Numbered from the stretch's first letter, positions 8,484 through 17,135 are shown. The stretch: 64,000 nt of DNA from Leptothrix discophora (GCF_030705305.1 NZ_JAUZEE010000001.1:62001-126000); one strand, 5' to 3'. A program made the numbers and translations. Notes: generated by a model not told the origin, from the sequence alone.

Positions 8484-9847
8484 AGAGGTTGCACTTGTTG
8501 TTGCCAGCTATTCGGTTGAGTTTTTCATTTCTGTTGTTCGTTTATTCGGGACTCGCTTCTGCTAATATAAAAATCGAGTTGATTGGCGGTCCGTTTTTGG
8601 TTTCGCCGGACGGAGATCTTTCTTCGTTTGCCACTTCGTTTGACTTTCTAGACGGGTACGTAGTGGTAGCGAACGTAGTCGAACCTGTGGAGCGTAAGTC
8701 GCCATTCCTTAAAACTATAGTTCGCATGGGTCGGCGTGGTGCGAACGGCGTTTGGGGATGGGCAGAAACGATTGTTGATGCGCGAACTATGCGGAATCCA
8801 TGGCACACGCAGCCATCTATTGCGTTTGACCGAAGTGGCTATATTCACATTGCTTACGGCATGCATAATATGCCTTGGCAATATTCCCGATCAATGCATC
8901 CGTATAGCGTAGATAATTTCATATTTAGGGGTGAAGTGGTGACGGATGAAGACCTAGGGCGGGTTTTTTTTGATAATGTCACAAATTTTTCTGGTTCAGG
9001 TCGCGCTGAGATACCGGGTACTCAGATAACTTATCCCGCCTTTTTCCGATCAGGTAATGGTCGACTGTGGATATCATATCGACATTCTCTTCGGCCTGCC
9101 CGTCCATGGAAAGAACGAATGCTTTCCGCTGGGGTTTCTGTATATTCGGAGGTGTCCCAGACTTGGAGTCCCGTTGGGTGGTCTTTTTTGCGGGAAAAGT
9201 CAGATATAGATAATTGGGGTGCTTCTACGCAATCAATAACTACGTTCACTGCTGATGAGGAATATATTCCATATCTTCCTAGATTGGTTGAGGATGCGGT
9301 TGGGGGGAAACTTCATGTAGTTTGGACTTGGCGTCAAGGAGGCCCTGGTCCAGATTCGTCCGCACCAAGTCATTCGGTGGTTGTGTTCGATCAATCGGAA
9401 TCACCAATCCCAAAGGCTGATGCGAAGCCAATAACAAGGTCGTCGAGTAATAAATTACCCGGCTTTAGTGTTGAACAAAAATTTACGCCTTATAAATTGC
9501 TTGGGAGTCTGCCTGGTGGCGGGTTGTTTGCCGTGTTTGAGTTGATCGGTGGGAGTCGATTGGTTTCCTATTGGTCAGTTGATAAAGAATTGTGGTCATT
9601 GCCGCAGCCGCTTCCAGCAGGCACCAACTCTTTGGCTGCCGACAAACAAGGCCGGCAAATTGCTGTCGGTCGAGGTTTAAGGATCTATAAGCGCGATCAT
9701 CTTGATGCTGAATGGGTTCTCTTGGGTGATCTCAAAGGAGATCGATGCTCGCCACAGGTTAAATATAGTGATGTTGAAGATCTCTTTTATATTTATTCGA
9801 AGTCATGTGACATGAAATCGGTTAGCCTTCACCGGTTTACCTTTTGA
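8480..9847 (+). CDS. Secreted BNR-repeat (BNR_4-like) protein, possible polysaccharide lyase/hydrolase
   Basis: 455 residues with a signal peptide ending near residue 28 (LLFVYSGLASA), so periplasmic or secreted. The body resembles BNR_4-type beta-propellers: HTQPSIAFDRSGYIHIAYG, then TYPAFFRSGNGRLWISYRH, and repeated Ser/Asp plus Trp blades. Members of this superfamily include polysaccharide lyases, so degradation or trimming of the polymer made by the surrounding genes is plausible but not shown; no catalytic residues can be assigned here. TTG start overlaps the preceding stop (TTGA). It is the last gene of the plus-strand run before the insertion sequence. Confidence 0.7.
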   Translation: MKRLHLLLPAIRLSFSFLLFVYSGLASANIKIELIGGPFLVSPDGDLSSFATSFDFLDGYVVVANVVEPVERKSPFLKTIVRMGRRGANGVWGWAETIVDARTMRNPWHTQPSIAFDRSGYIHIAYGMHNMPWQYSRSMHPYSVDNFIFRGEVVTDEDLGRVFFDNVTNFSGSGRAEIPGTQITYPAFFRSGNGRLWISYRHSLRPARPWKERMLSAGVSVYSEVSQTWSPVGWSFLREKSDIDNWGASTQSITTFTADEEYIPYLPRLVEDAVGGKLHVVWTWRQGGPGPDSSAPSHSVVVFDQSESPIPKADAKPITRSSSNKLPGFSVEQKFTPYKLLGSLPGGGLFAVFELIGGSRLVSYWSVDKELWSLPQPLPAGTNSLAADKQGRQIAVGRGLRIYKRDHLDAEWVLLGDLKGDRCSPQVKYSDVEDLFYIYSKSCDMKSVSLHRFTF

Positions 9848-9947
9848 AGCGCTTGAGTAATCTGTTTGCCTTTGCCCATTCGTGTGGTGTAGTACTGCCT
9901 TTTTCGACTCACTTCGGCCATTGCATAATAAATGGTGGCGACGCTAA

Positions 9948-9970
9948 AGATGGTCTACACAACATCCGCC
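9948..9970. repeat. IS left terminal inverted repeat
   Basis: Left end of the IS5-like element. It matches the complement of the right end over GTCT-x-CACAAC and part of the following CCGCC, but the outermost bases (AGATG versus GGGAAC) are diverged. The outer boundary is set by the flanking CTAA. Confidence 0.65.
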
Positions 9971-10019
9971 TCGCCCCGCCATGCTTGCCCGATTGGCAAG
10001 CCCTTGAGACGTTCGCTGC

Positions 10020-10964
10020 ATGAATCAAGCATGCTTCGGCTTGGGGCTGTCGACCAAACGTCCTTACCGCCGTGAGTTCCTCGGCGAGATGGAACAAGTG
10101 GTGCCCTGGTCGAGGCTAGAGTCACCGTATCTGCCGCGAGGCCGACCACCGGTTCCGGCCAAAGGTATTCCGCGCATCCACCTCCTACGGCAGTGGTTCA
10201 ACCTGTCGGATCCGGCGATGGAATGCGCGTTGCATGACGTGCCACTGTTCCGTGAGTTCGTGGGGCTTGGGGCTGGGGACTCCAGTTTGCCCGATGAATC
10301 CACCCTCCTTCGATTTCGCTGTGTGCTGGAGGAGTACAAGCTTGTCGACCAGATCTTCTATGCCATCAATGAACTGCTGACGGCCAAGGGTTTGCTGCAC
10401 AAGTGCGGCACCGTGGTCGACGCAATGTTGATTGCATCGCCTAGTTCGACCAAAAACGCCTCGGGCGAGCGAGAGCTTGAGATGAAGCAGAGCAACAAGG
10501 AAAACCAGTTGTACTTCGGGATGAAGTGCTTCATAGGCGCGGTCCCCGATTCAGGGTTGGTGCATACCGTGCGTGGCACGGCCGGCAGCGTCAACGACGG
10601 CGTTGAGGCCAACAGTCTGTTGCTCGGCGACGAAGTCGAAGCCTTTGGCGACGCCGGCTACCAAGGGGCGCACAAGCGCGTCGATGCCAAACCCGGTGTA
10701 ACCCTGCACGTCGCGATGCGGCGTGGTAAACGCAAGTTGCTGGATCCGACACTGTCGATCGACGCGCTAACTGAACGCATCGAGAAATTGAAGGCGGGCA
10801 TCCGGCCCAAGATTGAACAGCCGTTTCGGGTGATCAAACGGCAGATTGGATACGTCAAAATACGCTATCGCGGGCCGGCCAAGAACACGGCGCTGCTGGT
10901 GACGCCGATGGCGCTGTCCAATCTGCGGATGGTGCGTGGGAAATGGTCAGGAGCGCTGGCATGA
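10020..10964 (+). CDS. IS5-family transposase
   Basis: 314-residue DDE transposase. The N-terminal IS5 domain shows RREFLGEMEQVVPW and LRQWFNLSDPAMECAL. The catalytic triad is present: Asp in TVVDAMLIASPSSTKN, Asp in FGDAGYQG and Glu in PKIEQPFRVIKRQIGYVK. Compared with the usual IS5 form, the segment after VVPW appears several residues short (the common LIEPYYP-type stretch is reduced to LESPYLP), so activity is plausible but not assured. The reading frame is otherwise intact. Confidence 0.92.
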   Translation: MNQACFGLGLSTKRPYRREFLGEMEQVVPWSRLESPYLPRGRPPVPAKGIPRIHLLRQWFNLSDPAMECALHDVPLFREFVGLGAGDSSLPDESTLLRFRCVLEEYKLVDQIFYAINELLTAKGLLHKCGTVVDAMLIASPSSTKNASGERELEMKQSNKENQLYFGMKCFIGAVPDSGLVHTVRGTAGSVNDGVEANSLLLGDEVEAFGDAGYQGAHKRVDAKPGVTLHVAMRRGKRKLLDPTLSIDALTERIEKLKAGIRPKIEQPFRVIKRQIGYVKIRYRGPAKNTALLVTPMALSNLRMVRGKWSGALA

Positions 10965-11087
10965 GTGCGCCCGAAAACTGCATGCAAGTGCCTTGTGCCG
11001 GCAAGTCGGTGCACACAAGCGTCATGGCCGTGCGATTTCGCGGTCGCGTGGATCATTGGACGAAGTCGTCAGACCGAAAGTTGTGGG

Positions 11088-11110
11088 CTGGCGGGTTGTG
11101 CAGACGTTCC
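11088..11110. repeat. IS right terminal inverted repeat
   Basis: Right end of the IS5-like element, reading GGGAACGTCTGCACAACCC inward on the reverse strand and followed outside by CTAG. The opening GGGAACGTCT is a plausible intact IS5-group terminus, so the left end is probably the degenerate one. Confidence 0.65.
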
Positions 11111-11175
11111 CTAGTTGCCTTTGAGTGTGCTGGGTGATTGGTTTTTTCTGGTTCTTCTATGAATTGGGGGATGTT

Positions 11176-12423
11176 GTGAGGATATTGGTCTCGGCATTTG
11201 CTATCCGGCCTAATGTCGGAAGTGAGCACGGTGTTGGTTGGAATTGGGTTGTCGAATTAGCCAAGGATGGGCATTCAGTTGATATTCTCACTGATACATC
11301 ACGTGTTCTTGATGTTGAACGTGGAATATTAAAACTTGGTCTCGAGCGCGTACGTGTTCATGGTTATCGCCCCATTTGTTTGAGGTTCGTGCCGCTTCGC
11401 GCTGGGACTGCGCAGCTTCTATATTCTGCTTGGCAGTATGGATTATTTTTCTATGCGCGTGCGCTTCATTTGAAGTTCTCGTTTGATGTGGCAATTCATG
11501 CGACGTATGGTGTTTTTCGTACACCCTCGTTCTTGGGATTGTTAGGAATCCCGTTTATCTTCGGCCCAGTCGGTGGGGCCGAAGACGCGCCTTGGAAGTT
11601 AAAAAAGCCACTTCCCATATCAAGCAAATTGTTCGAGTGTCTACGTGCAATTGCCAACAGATTGTCTTGGTTCAATCCGTTTCTTCACCTTTCATGGTTG
11701 AGTGCCACCTTAATACTTGCCAAAACCCAGCAGACAAAGTTGTTCTTGCCGCCCTATGCTCGAGCGAAGACCGAGGTGTACCCTGAGATTGGTATTAATT
11801 TTGATGTAGATGCGCGGCTATTCGAGCTGTCTGAACGGATTGCTTCTAATGTTATCGATATATTGTACGTCGGTCGATTGCTGGGTTGGAAAGGTGGGTA
11901 TCTTGTTATTGACGCTTTCGCTCGCATACTGGATATTTATCCAAAAGCTAGGCTCACTATAGTTGGCGACGGCTCTGAGGGGGAGTGGCTAAAAATGCGG
12001 GCTCAATCCCTGGGTATTGATGAATCTATTTCCTGGATTCCACATTTGCCTCAAGCGGATTTGTTTGGAATTTATCGCCGCTGTAATTGTTTTCTGTTTC
12101 CGAGCCTTCATGACTCGAGCGGTAACGTCGTTCTCGAAGCCATGTCTTTTGGCTTGCCGGTTGTGTGTCTAGATTTAGGAGGGCCTGCAACATTGGTCGA
12201 TAGCAGTTGTTCTATTGTCGTTCCTGTAAAGAATCTATCTTCTGAAGACATTGCTAAAAAACTTGCTGAGTCTGTGGTATCAATATACTCAAACGAAGAG
12301 AGTCGATTGGTAATGTCGAAATCAGCAATTCTTCGGGCGCATGCTTTCACTTGGAAGGGCAGAGTTATCGGAGCATTAAACTTGCTTCAGTCTAAAATGC
12401 TTCGTGGCCCTCATGAATTGTGA
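11176..12423 (+). CDS. GT4-family glycosyltransferase
   Basis: About 415 residues, GT-B fold. The N-terminal acceptor domain begins RILVSAFAIRPNVGSEHGVGW, the usual opening of GT4 enzymes with a glycine-rich loop. The C-terminal donor domain has ILYVGRLLGWKGGYLVIDAF, LTIVGDGSE and the EX7E-like region PSLHDSSGNVVLEAMSFGLP with VCLDLGGP. The frame is open from 11125, but GTG 11176 has a strong GGGGG ribosome-binding site at 11166-11170 and fits the domain start. It lies just downstream of the IS element and converges on the next gene with a 13-bp 3' overlap. Confidence 0.88.
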   Translation: MRILVSAFAIRPNVGSEHGVGWNWVVELAKDGHSVDILTDTSRVLDVERGILKLGLERVRVHGYRPICLRFVPLRAGTAQLLYSAWQYGLFFYARALHLKFSFDVAIHATYGVFRTPSFLGLLGIPFIFGPVGGAEDAPWKLKKPLPISSKLFECLRAIANRLSWFNPFLHLSWLSATLILAKTQQTKLFLPPYARAKTEVYPEIGINFDVDARLFELSERIASNVIDILYVGRLLGWKGGYLVIDAFARILDIYPKARLTIVGDGSEGEWLKMRAQSLGIDESISWIPHLPQADLFGIYRRCNCFLFPSLHDSSGNVVLEAMSFGLPVVCLDLGGPATLVDSSCSIVVPVKNLSSEDIAKKLAESVVSIYSNEESRLVMSKSAILRAHAFTWKGRVIGALNLLQSKMLRGPHEL

Positions 12424-13553
12424 TGTTCTCGAAGTGCGTTGATTATTCCTGTGGCGAAATTTTTTACCATCCCTTCTTGTGTATATAAATGGCTCTCAGA
12501 TAGAGAATTCCGTTGGATCGTCCTTAGTTCCTCTTTGTTTTCGATAAGTGAAATGATTCTCGCCGCAATGATCTCATCATTGTCGTCGAGTATTAAGCCA
12601 TTTTTATTATGTACAAGATATGCGACTTCTGGCGAATGTTTTGCATTTGTGGTCGTGACCATAACTATTCCTGCGCAAAACGCATCTACAATATGAAGTC
12701 CAACCAATCCTGGGTTTATCATTATATCTGCCATATTAAAATATAGTGCTTTTCTTTTGTTCTTTTGAACGCCTAGTATGTGAATCCAAGGTCTAGTTTG
12801 TGCGGCAATGCGCATCTCAGGCATAGACGGCCCATCGCCGATCACAATTAAATGAAAACTTGGTATTTTTTTTCGGATTTTGTCAGATATTGACGTTAGT
12901 AAGTCTAGACGTTTGTCTGGATATAGCGACCCACAGAATATTGCTACGGCGGCGTTTGGGTCGATTCCAAGATTGGCGCGTTCTTGGCTTATTTCATCAA
13001 TTGTCCATGAGTCAAGATGTTTTTTGAACTCTGTTGTATCTATGGCATTCTCGAGTTGCGTTATTTTTTTCTCCGGAAAACCTGCTGCCTTTAGAATTTT
13101 GGTGGTGGCGCTAGTATAGGAGAACCACCAGTCGACTCGTGTCAAGAGCATGTCTTTCCAACGTTCTCTCATTCCAGTGGGAGCATCGCTCTGAAAGTTC
13201 TTTCCATGCCCCCAATATGCAACTTTGCGAGCTCCCCATAATCTGCTCAGCAGTAACGGGTAGTTCGAAAGAATTCGGCTTTCCTGCATTAGGATGACAA
13301 GGTCTGCGTTCTTTGCGTCTTCGGGGAATGGTTGCCAAATCAGATCTCTGGAGCCAATCTCCCAAACTTTGTTTTGAACTTTTATCGCCCAGGGTAGGTG
13401 CCCTTCGTCATGCTTAATTAATTCGCGGCGCGTTGCTTGGCCGTGGACCAGCATAAGATCAATATCGTGATTGGCGCATGCGGAACGTAGTTGATCAAAC
13501 ATTCCAGTTCGATAATGAAGTAGGCGATGTTGTAGGATGACTACTTTTTTCAT
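12411..13553 (-). CDS. GT4-family glycosyltransferase
   Basis: 380 residues. N-terminal domain starts KKVVILQHRLLHYRTGMFDQL; the donor domain shows AIFCGSLYPDKRLDLL, FHLIVIGDGP and a region NPGLVGLHIVDAFCAGIVMVTT in place of the more usual glutamate-rich motif, followed by HSPEVAYL and NGLI. The classical EX7E glutamates are partly missing, as in some transferases related to WcaC/PelF-type enzymes. ATG at 13553 is chosen because it opens the Rossmann strand; the open frame extends upstream to 13883 but that part overlaps the acyltransferase. It follows that gene by 5 bp. AT-rich. Confidence 0.82.
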   Translation of the reverse strand: MKKVVILQHRLLHYRTGMFDQLRSACANHDIDLMLVHGQATRRELIKHDEGHLPWAIKVQNKVWEIGSRDLIWQPFPEDAKNADLVILMQESRILSNYPLLLSRLWGARKVAYWGHGKNFQSDAPTGMRERWKDMLLTRVDWWFSYTSATTKILKAAGFPEKKITQLENAIDTTEFKKHLDSWTIDEISQERANLGIDPNAAVAIFCGSLYPDKRLDLLTSISDKIRKKIPSFHLIVIGDGPSMPEMRIAAQTRPWIHILGVQKNKRKALYFNMADIMINPGLVGLHIVDAFCAGIVMVTTTNAKHSPEVAYLVHNKNGLILDDNDEIIAARIISLIENKEELRTIQRNSLSESHLYTQEGMVKNFATGIINALREHHNS

Positions 13554-13558
13554 TGAGA

Positions 13559-14161
13559 TTAAAACTCTTCTGGTCCAGGTACGATGATTGAGTGATCGAG
13601 ACCTCGCTCGGAGAAGGCGAACGTTCCAGTTCGCATCATACGTTCGTGTTTTTCTCGTTCCGCTTGGGTCTTGAATCTCTCGCCTATTGGTTTCGCAGGA
13701 TTTCCTGCGGCTATGCAGTACTGAGGAATGTCTTTTGTAACAATGCTTCCCGCGGCAATGATTGATCCTTTGCCAACGGTGACGCCTGACATTATTATGG
13801 CGCCGTAACCAACCCATACGTCTGATTCGATGATTGCCGGTCTCTCCTGGCGAAAAGATGGGTGATTCTGATTGCCGATCCATGGTGAGAATCTAACTGG
13901 GTGCCCAATCTTCCGGAAATCGTGATCATTTCTTCCTACGATTGCGACTCGATTTGCGATCAGGCAATAATCTCCGATGCTCGCGTCAGCTTCAATGTGA
14001 ACTTGCTTTCCCAAGTAAACGCATTTGCCTATGATTAGTGAGTTTGGTGCCCATAGCCGGGTTCCCTTTCCGACGTGCAAGCCAGTACCGGTACGTAGGT
14101 ACCTGGATTTTCCCGATGTGAGTAAAAAAGTTTGAAGTCTGCGAAGAAGTGCGAGCAGCAT
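13559..14161 (-). CDS. Hexapeptide-repeat (LbH) O-acyltransferase
   Basis: 200 residues. A left-handed beta-helix formed by hexapeptide turns is visible from GTGLHVGKGTRLWAPNSLIIG onward, with IIESDVWVGYGAIIMSGVTVGKG and SIIAAGSIVTKDIPQYCIAAGNPAKPIG, the closing pattern of the WcaF/CatB/maltose-acetyltransferase group. The NDHDF motif supplies the catalytic His. Probable role: acetyl-CoA-dependent O-acetylation of a sugar in the exopolysaccharide. ATG 14161 gives the normal family length; the longer open frame to 14278 runs into the WecG gene. AT-rich. Confidence 0.88.
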   Translation of the reverse strand: MLLALLRRLQTFLLTSGKSRYLRTGTGLHVGKGTRLWAPNSLIIGKCVYLGKQVHIEADASIGDYCLIANRVAIVGRNDHDFRKIGHPVRFSPWIGNQNHPSFRQERPAIIESDVWVGYGAIIMSGVTVGKGSIIAAGSIVTKDIPQYCIAAGNPAKPIGERFKTQAEREKHERMMRTGTFAFSERGLDHSIIVPGPEEF

Positions 14162-14235
14162 GTCTATGGTGAGTTGAGATATCTGTGCCCTGTCAAGATT
14201 TTGCCCTATGTGATAGGTAGGCCTCTGTTTAGTGG

Positions 14236-15015
14236 TTAATTGCTTCGTGTTTTTCCTAGATCTGCTATTGCCCACCACACAAACAAACTATTCGTCACCA
14301 AATACCTCCTCCACAACCTCCCTGGCTCACTCGCCAAACGGTGCAGCCATTCCAGCCCGTTATCCCTCATCCATTCCGGTGCCCGCTGAATTGCGCCGGC
14401 GTGAAAGTCGAATGCTGCTCCGACGCCGACCATGACGGCGTGGACCTTGCCGCGGTGTTCGGCCATCCAGCGTTCTTGTTTCGGGCAGCCCAAGCTGACC
14501 CAGACGGTGCCGGCGCCGCTGTCGTTGATCTGGCGGGTCAGTTCGGCGTCTTCCTCTTCCGTGAGGGCGCGGAAGGGCGGTGAGACGGCGCCGGCGATAT
14601 GCAGGGTGGGCCAGGTGCTGCGCAGGCGGTCCTGCAACTTGTTGAGCGTGTCCGGTGTGCTCCCCAGCAGGAAGATGCTTTCTCCGGTCGCTGCTGCATG
14701 AGCGCAGTAGTCAAGCATCAGGTCCGGGCCGCTGACGCGTGTCTGGTCATGCGCGCCCAGCTTGCGCATCATCCAGGCAACCGGTGCGCCGTCGGGTGTG
14801 CGGAGGTCAGCCGCCAACAACGCGGCTTCATGTCGGCGCTCCTGCCTTGCGGTCACCAGTGAGTGGGCATTGCAGATACCGACGACCTTGCTGAGTCGCC
14901 TGTTGGCCCAGGAGGAGATCAGCTGCACGGCCTCGTCAGGGCGTACGACATGCATCGGCACGCCGAGGACTGGAAGCGTGCCAGGAGAGTGGAGATCAGG
15001 GGCAGACGAGTGCAT
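14236..15015 (-). CDS. WecG/TagA/CpsF family glycosyltransferase
   Basis: 259 residues, typical for GT26. Conserved elements: LGVPMHVVRPDEAV, VGICNAHSLVTAR, LRTPDGAPVAWMMRKLG, RVSGPDLML, FLLGSTPDTL, WVSLGCPKQERWM and MVGVGAAFDFHAG, ending with EWLHRLASEPGRLWRRYLVTN. Family members transfer ManNAcA or ManNAc to lipid-linked GlcNAc; the sugar here is unknown. The body is GC-rich like the chromosome while the last 30 or so codons are AT-rich, so a compositional boundary falls inside the gene near 14330. Probably first gene of the minus-strand trio. Confidence 0.9.
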   Translation of the reverse strand: MHSSAPDLHSPGTLPVLGVPMHVVRPDEAVQLISSWANRRLSKVVGICNAHSLVTARQERRHEAALLAADLRTPDGAPVAWMMRKLGAHDQTRVSGPDLMLDYCAHAAATGESIFLLGSTPDTLNKLQDRLRSTWPTLHIAGAVSPPFRALTEEEDAELTRQINDSGAGTVWVSLGCPKQERWMAEHRGKVHAVMVGVGAAFDFHAGAIQRAPEWMRDNGLEWLHRLASEPGRLWRRYLVTNSLFVWWAIADLGKTRSN

Positions 15016-15136
15016 CGGTCAGGGTCAAGTTGAACCTGCGGATTGTCTGTGCCGCCTCGCTTCTGAGGGGCGTCAGGGCTCCCCCTGTATGAGCGCCAAG
15101 TGACCGCTGCGTGTCTTCTTCCGCATCGAGCTTCGG

Positions 15137-15168
15137 AAAAAAGAAAGCCTCGACATGCTGCGAGGCTT
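15137..15168 (-). terminator. Rho-independent terminator of the LamG PEP-CTERM gene
   Basis: On the reverse strand an 8-bp stem (15161-15168 with 15145-15152, 8-nt loop) is followed by a T-rich tract. It sits about 70 bp past the stop of the gene at 15236. Confidence 0.75.
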
Positions 15169-15235
15169 GGGTGCTTCAAGGGCCACGGCGTCTCCCGACA
15201 CCGTGGCCCAGGGCCGAGGCCCGGATTCCGCTGGA

Positions 15236-16096
15236 TCAGGCCTGACGGCGGCGGCGGGCGATCGAGCCGATCACGCCCAGGCCGGCGAGCATCATCGCGT
15301 AGGTCTCGGGTTCGGGCACCGGGCTCACGCCGGCCACTTGCTGGATGCCGGCGACGCCGCCCTGCTGGATGGTGTTGATCTCGTTCTGGCTCAGCACGCC
15401 GCCAAACACGAAGACGTTGTCCATGCGGCCGGAGAACGGCTCGGTGGTGCTGTTGTTGTCATAGGCGCCAAAACGCAGGTAGGGTGCCGGATTCCCGTCT
15501 TCGCCGAACGGCGTCTGGCCGATGTAGCGGCCATCGAGGTACATGTTGACGTTGTTGCCGACCGAGCCGTCGAAGGTGGCGACGACGAAGTACCACTGGC
15601 CGATGTTCATCGCCGACGACGACGAACTGCCGCTCAGGGCGGTATAGGCCCGGCTTTGCCACGTATTCGTGTCACGGTTGTACCAAACGCCCCGGTCCCA
15701 GCCGCCGTTGTCGTGCGAGAAGAAGGTGTTCGCACCCTGCGCCGTGCGCTCGGATGCGAGGTTGATCCAGCCGCCGATGGTCATGCCATTGGGATTCACG
15801 CCTTGGGTGATGTTGATGTCGACCTCGAAGCCGCCGGTCGGTGCCAAGTAGCTTGCGGGCGAGAAACGTGCGGCTTCACCCTGGTAGCCCTGGCCGCCGG
15901 TCGTGACGCTGACCGCGCCGTAGGACACCGGATTCTTGTTGTTGCCGCTGGCATCGACCACGTTGCCGAAATTGCCGTTGGCGCCTTCAAAGGTGTAGAG
16001 GCCGAGCAGCGGCGTGGCCGCCTGGGCCTGAGCGGCGCAGGCCAGTCCGGCGGCGAGCAGAACCTGTCGCAGGCGGGTCTTGAACGGGTGTTGCAT
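15236..16096 (-). CDS. PEP-CTERM protein with LamG-like (concanavalin A-fold) domain
   Basis: 286 residues. Signal peptide (LLAAGLACAAQAQA), then a LamG-type jelly roll: LLGLYTFEG, ASGNNKNPV, GMTIGGWINL, WYFVVATFDG, VNMYLDGRYIGQ and GRMDNVFVFGGVLSQNEI, the usual laminin-G/pentraxin pattern for glycan or protein binding. The C-terminus is a full PEP-CTERM sorting tail: VPEPETYAMMLAGLGVIG followed by an Arg-rich cap. It should be exported and processed by XrtB. ATG 16096 starts the signal peptide; the open frame extends to 16186. Divergent from the next PEP-CTERM gene. Confidence 0.9.
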   Translation of the reverse strand: MQHPFKTRLRQVLLAAGLACAAQAQAATPLLGLYTFEGANGNFGNVVDASGNNKNPVSYGAVSVTTGGQGYQGEAARFSPASYLAPTGGFEVDINITQGVNPNGMTIGGWINLASERTAQGANTFFSHDNGGWDRGVWYNRDTNTWQSRAYTALSGSSSSSAMNIGQWYFVVATFDGSVGNNVNMYLDGRYIGQTPFGEDGNPAPYLRFGAYDNNSTTEPFSGRMDNVFVFGGVLSQNEINTIQQGGVAGIQQVAGVSPVPEPETYAMMLAGLGVIGSIARRRRQA

Positions 16097-16460
16097 GGTT
16101 GGCTTCCTGTGCGTGTGTGTGTCGGGTTGGACGCCGCCCGAATCTGGCAATTCGCCTTCAGGCTCGGACGTCCAAAGGCATTTCAAAGGTTTGCAAGGCG
16201 ACGGTCATCCCGCATCTGCGGTGGTCTCCCTTGAACCGGTGAGCGTGGGTGGCAGGTCTGAATCATCTTCACCACAAACGCCCTCGGGTATGCGGTGTGG
16301 CAAGGCGCGCCAACCTCTTTCCAGCCCCTCCCATCCCCTGACAGCTGCTGCTGTGCTGCGCTGGCGTGCCCCCGATCTGCGGGATGCCATTCGAGACCTG
16401 AACGTTGAGAATGGCCTGAACGGACCGCATGGGGCGGCTACCCAGTTCCAGGGAAATCAG
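16097..16460. promoter_or_regulatory. Divergent intergenic region between two PEP-CTERM genes
   Basis: 364 bp expected to hold both promoters. A run of alternating GT lies at 16109-16122 just upstream of the minus-strand start. A ribosome-binding site (AGGGAAA) precedes the plus-strand ATG. I looked for a sigma-54 GG-N10-GC element, known for PEP-CTERM genes in other bacteria, and did not find a convincing one. Confidence 0.4.
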
Positions 16461-17135
16461 ATGACGACCAACACCTGCTTCACGCACCGCGCGCTTCGCG
16501 CCGGCGTGGTTTCCATCGGCGCCGCTGTCGTGGCCTTGCTCGCGCCGGTGGCTCAGGCTGCCGATGCCGCGTTCACGGCACCGGCGGCGGGCAGCCTGAC
16601 CCAGGGGCATGACCCGGGTTCGCGCGTGAACCTGGCGAACCTGTTCACCGCCAACGCGAACTTCTTTGTCGACAGCCTCGGCGTCTGGCGCGATCCCGGT
16701 TTCTCGGCGCCCGAAAGCGTCGGGCTCTACGACACGGCGACAGGTCAACTGCTGGCGTCGACCACGGTGAGCCTGGCCGATACCTTGTCGGGTGGCTACC
16801 TGTACCGCGCCATCACGCCGGTGGCCCTGCAGATGGGTCATCAATACCAGGTCACCGCCTACACCAACGGCAATTCCTGGACCTTCGGGCCGGTGCCGAC
16901 GACCGATTCGCGCATCACCTACACGGGTCACCTCTACAACTACACGAACCAGCTGGCGTTCGCGCAGCAGTCGGCCGGTGCGGGCGGTCAGGCGTATTAC
17001 GGCCCGAACTTCACGATCACCAACACCGTCACCGCTGTCCCCGAACCCGAGACCTACGCCATGCTGCTCGCTGGCCTGGGTGTGCTGGGTGCCGTCACGC
17101 GGCGTCGTCAGGCCAAGGCGGCCGTGTCTGCCTGA
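16461..17135 (+). CDS. PEP-CTERM protein, DUF4082-like jelly-roll domain
   Basis: 224 residues. Signal peptide (SIGAAVVALLAPVAQA). The body reads NLFTANANFFVDSLGVWRDPGF, ESVGLYDTATGQLLASTTV and ITPVALQMGHQYQVTAYT, the pattern of DUF4082-like extracellular domains. The C-terminal tail VPEPETYAMLLAGLGVLG with an Arg-rich end is a PEP-CTERM sorting signal. ATG 16461 follows an AGGGAAA ribosome-binding site; the open frame starting at 16080 is mostly upstream of it. Followed by short tandem repeats and a strong hairpin. Function unknown; expected at the cell surface or in the matrix. Confidence 0.88.
   Translation: MTTNTCFTHRALRAGVVSIGAAVVALLAPVAQAADAAFTAPAAGSLTQGHDPGSRVNLANLFTANANFFVDSLGVWRDPGFSAPESVGLYDTATGQLLASTTVSLADTLSGGYLYRAITPVALQMGHQYQVTAYTNGNSWTFGPVPTTDSRITYTGHLYNYTNQLAFAQQSAGAGGQAYYGPNFTITNTVTAVPEPETYAMLLAGLGVLGAVTRRRQAKAAVSA

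Larger units (their letters stand above)
9948..11110 (+). mobile_element. IS5-family insertion sequence (about 1163 bp)
   Basis: The element is bounded by imperfect terminal inverted repeats sharing a GTCT-x-CACAAC core (IRL from 9948, IRR ending 11110) and is flanked by CTAA (9944-9947) and CTAG (11111-11114), consistent with the 4-bp YTAR target preference of the IS5 group, with one mismatch between the two copies. One transposase gene fills most of it. It is inserted between the BNR gene and a GT4 gene without interrupting either, about 65 bp upstream of the GT4 start, where it could alter that gene's expression. It is more GC-rich than the EPS genes around it. Confidence 0.85.

Noticed and set aside
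9848-9947. Possible gene remnant before the IS element
   Set aside because: No frame of useful length or similarity on either side of the insertion; it joins to ordinary intergenic DNA.
16097-16460. Sigma-54 promoters for PEP-CTERM genes
   Set aside because: Candidates near 16308 and 16190 had wrong GG/GC spacing.
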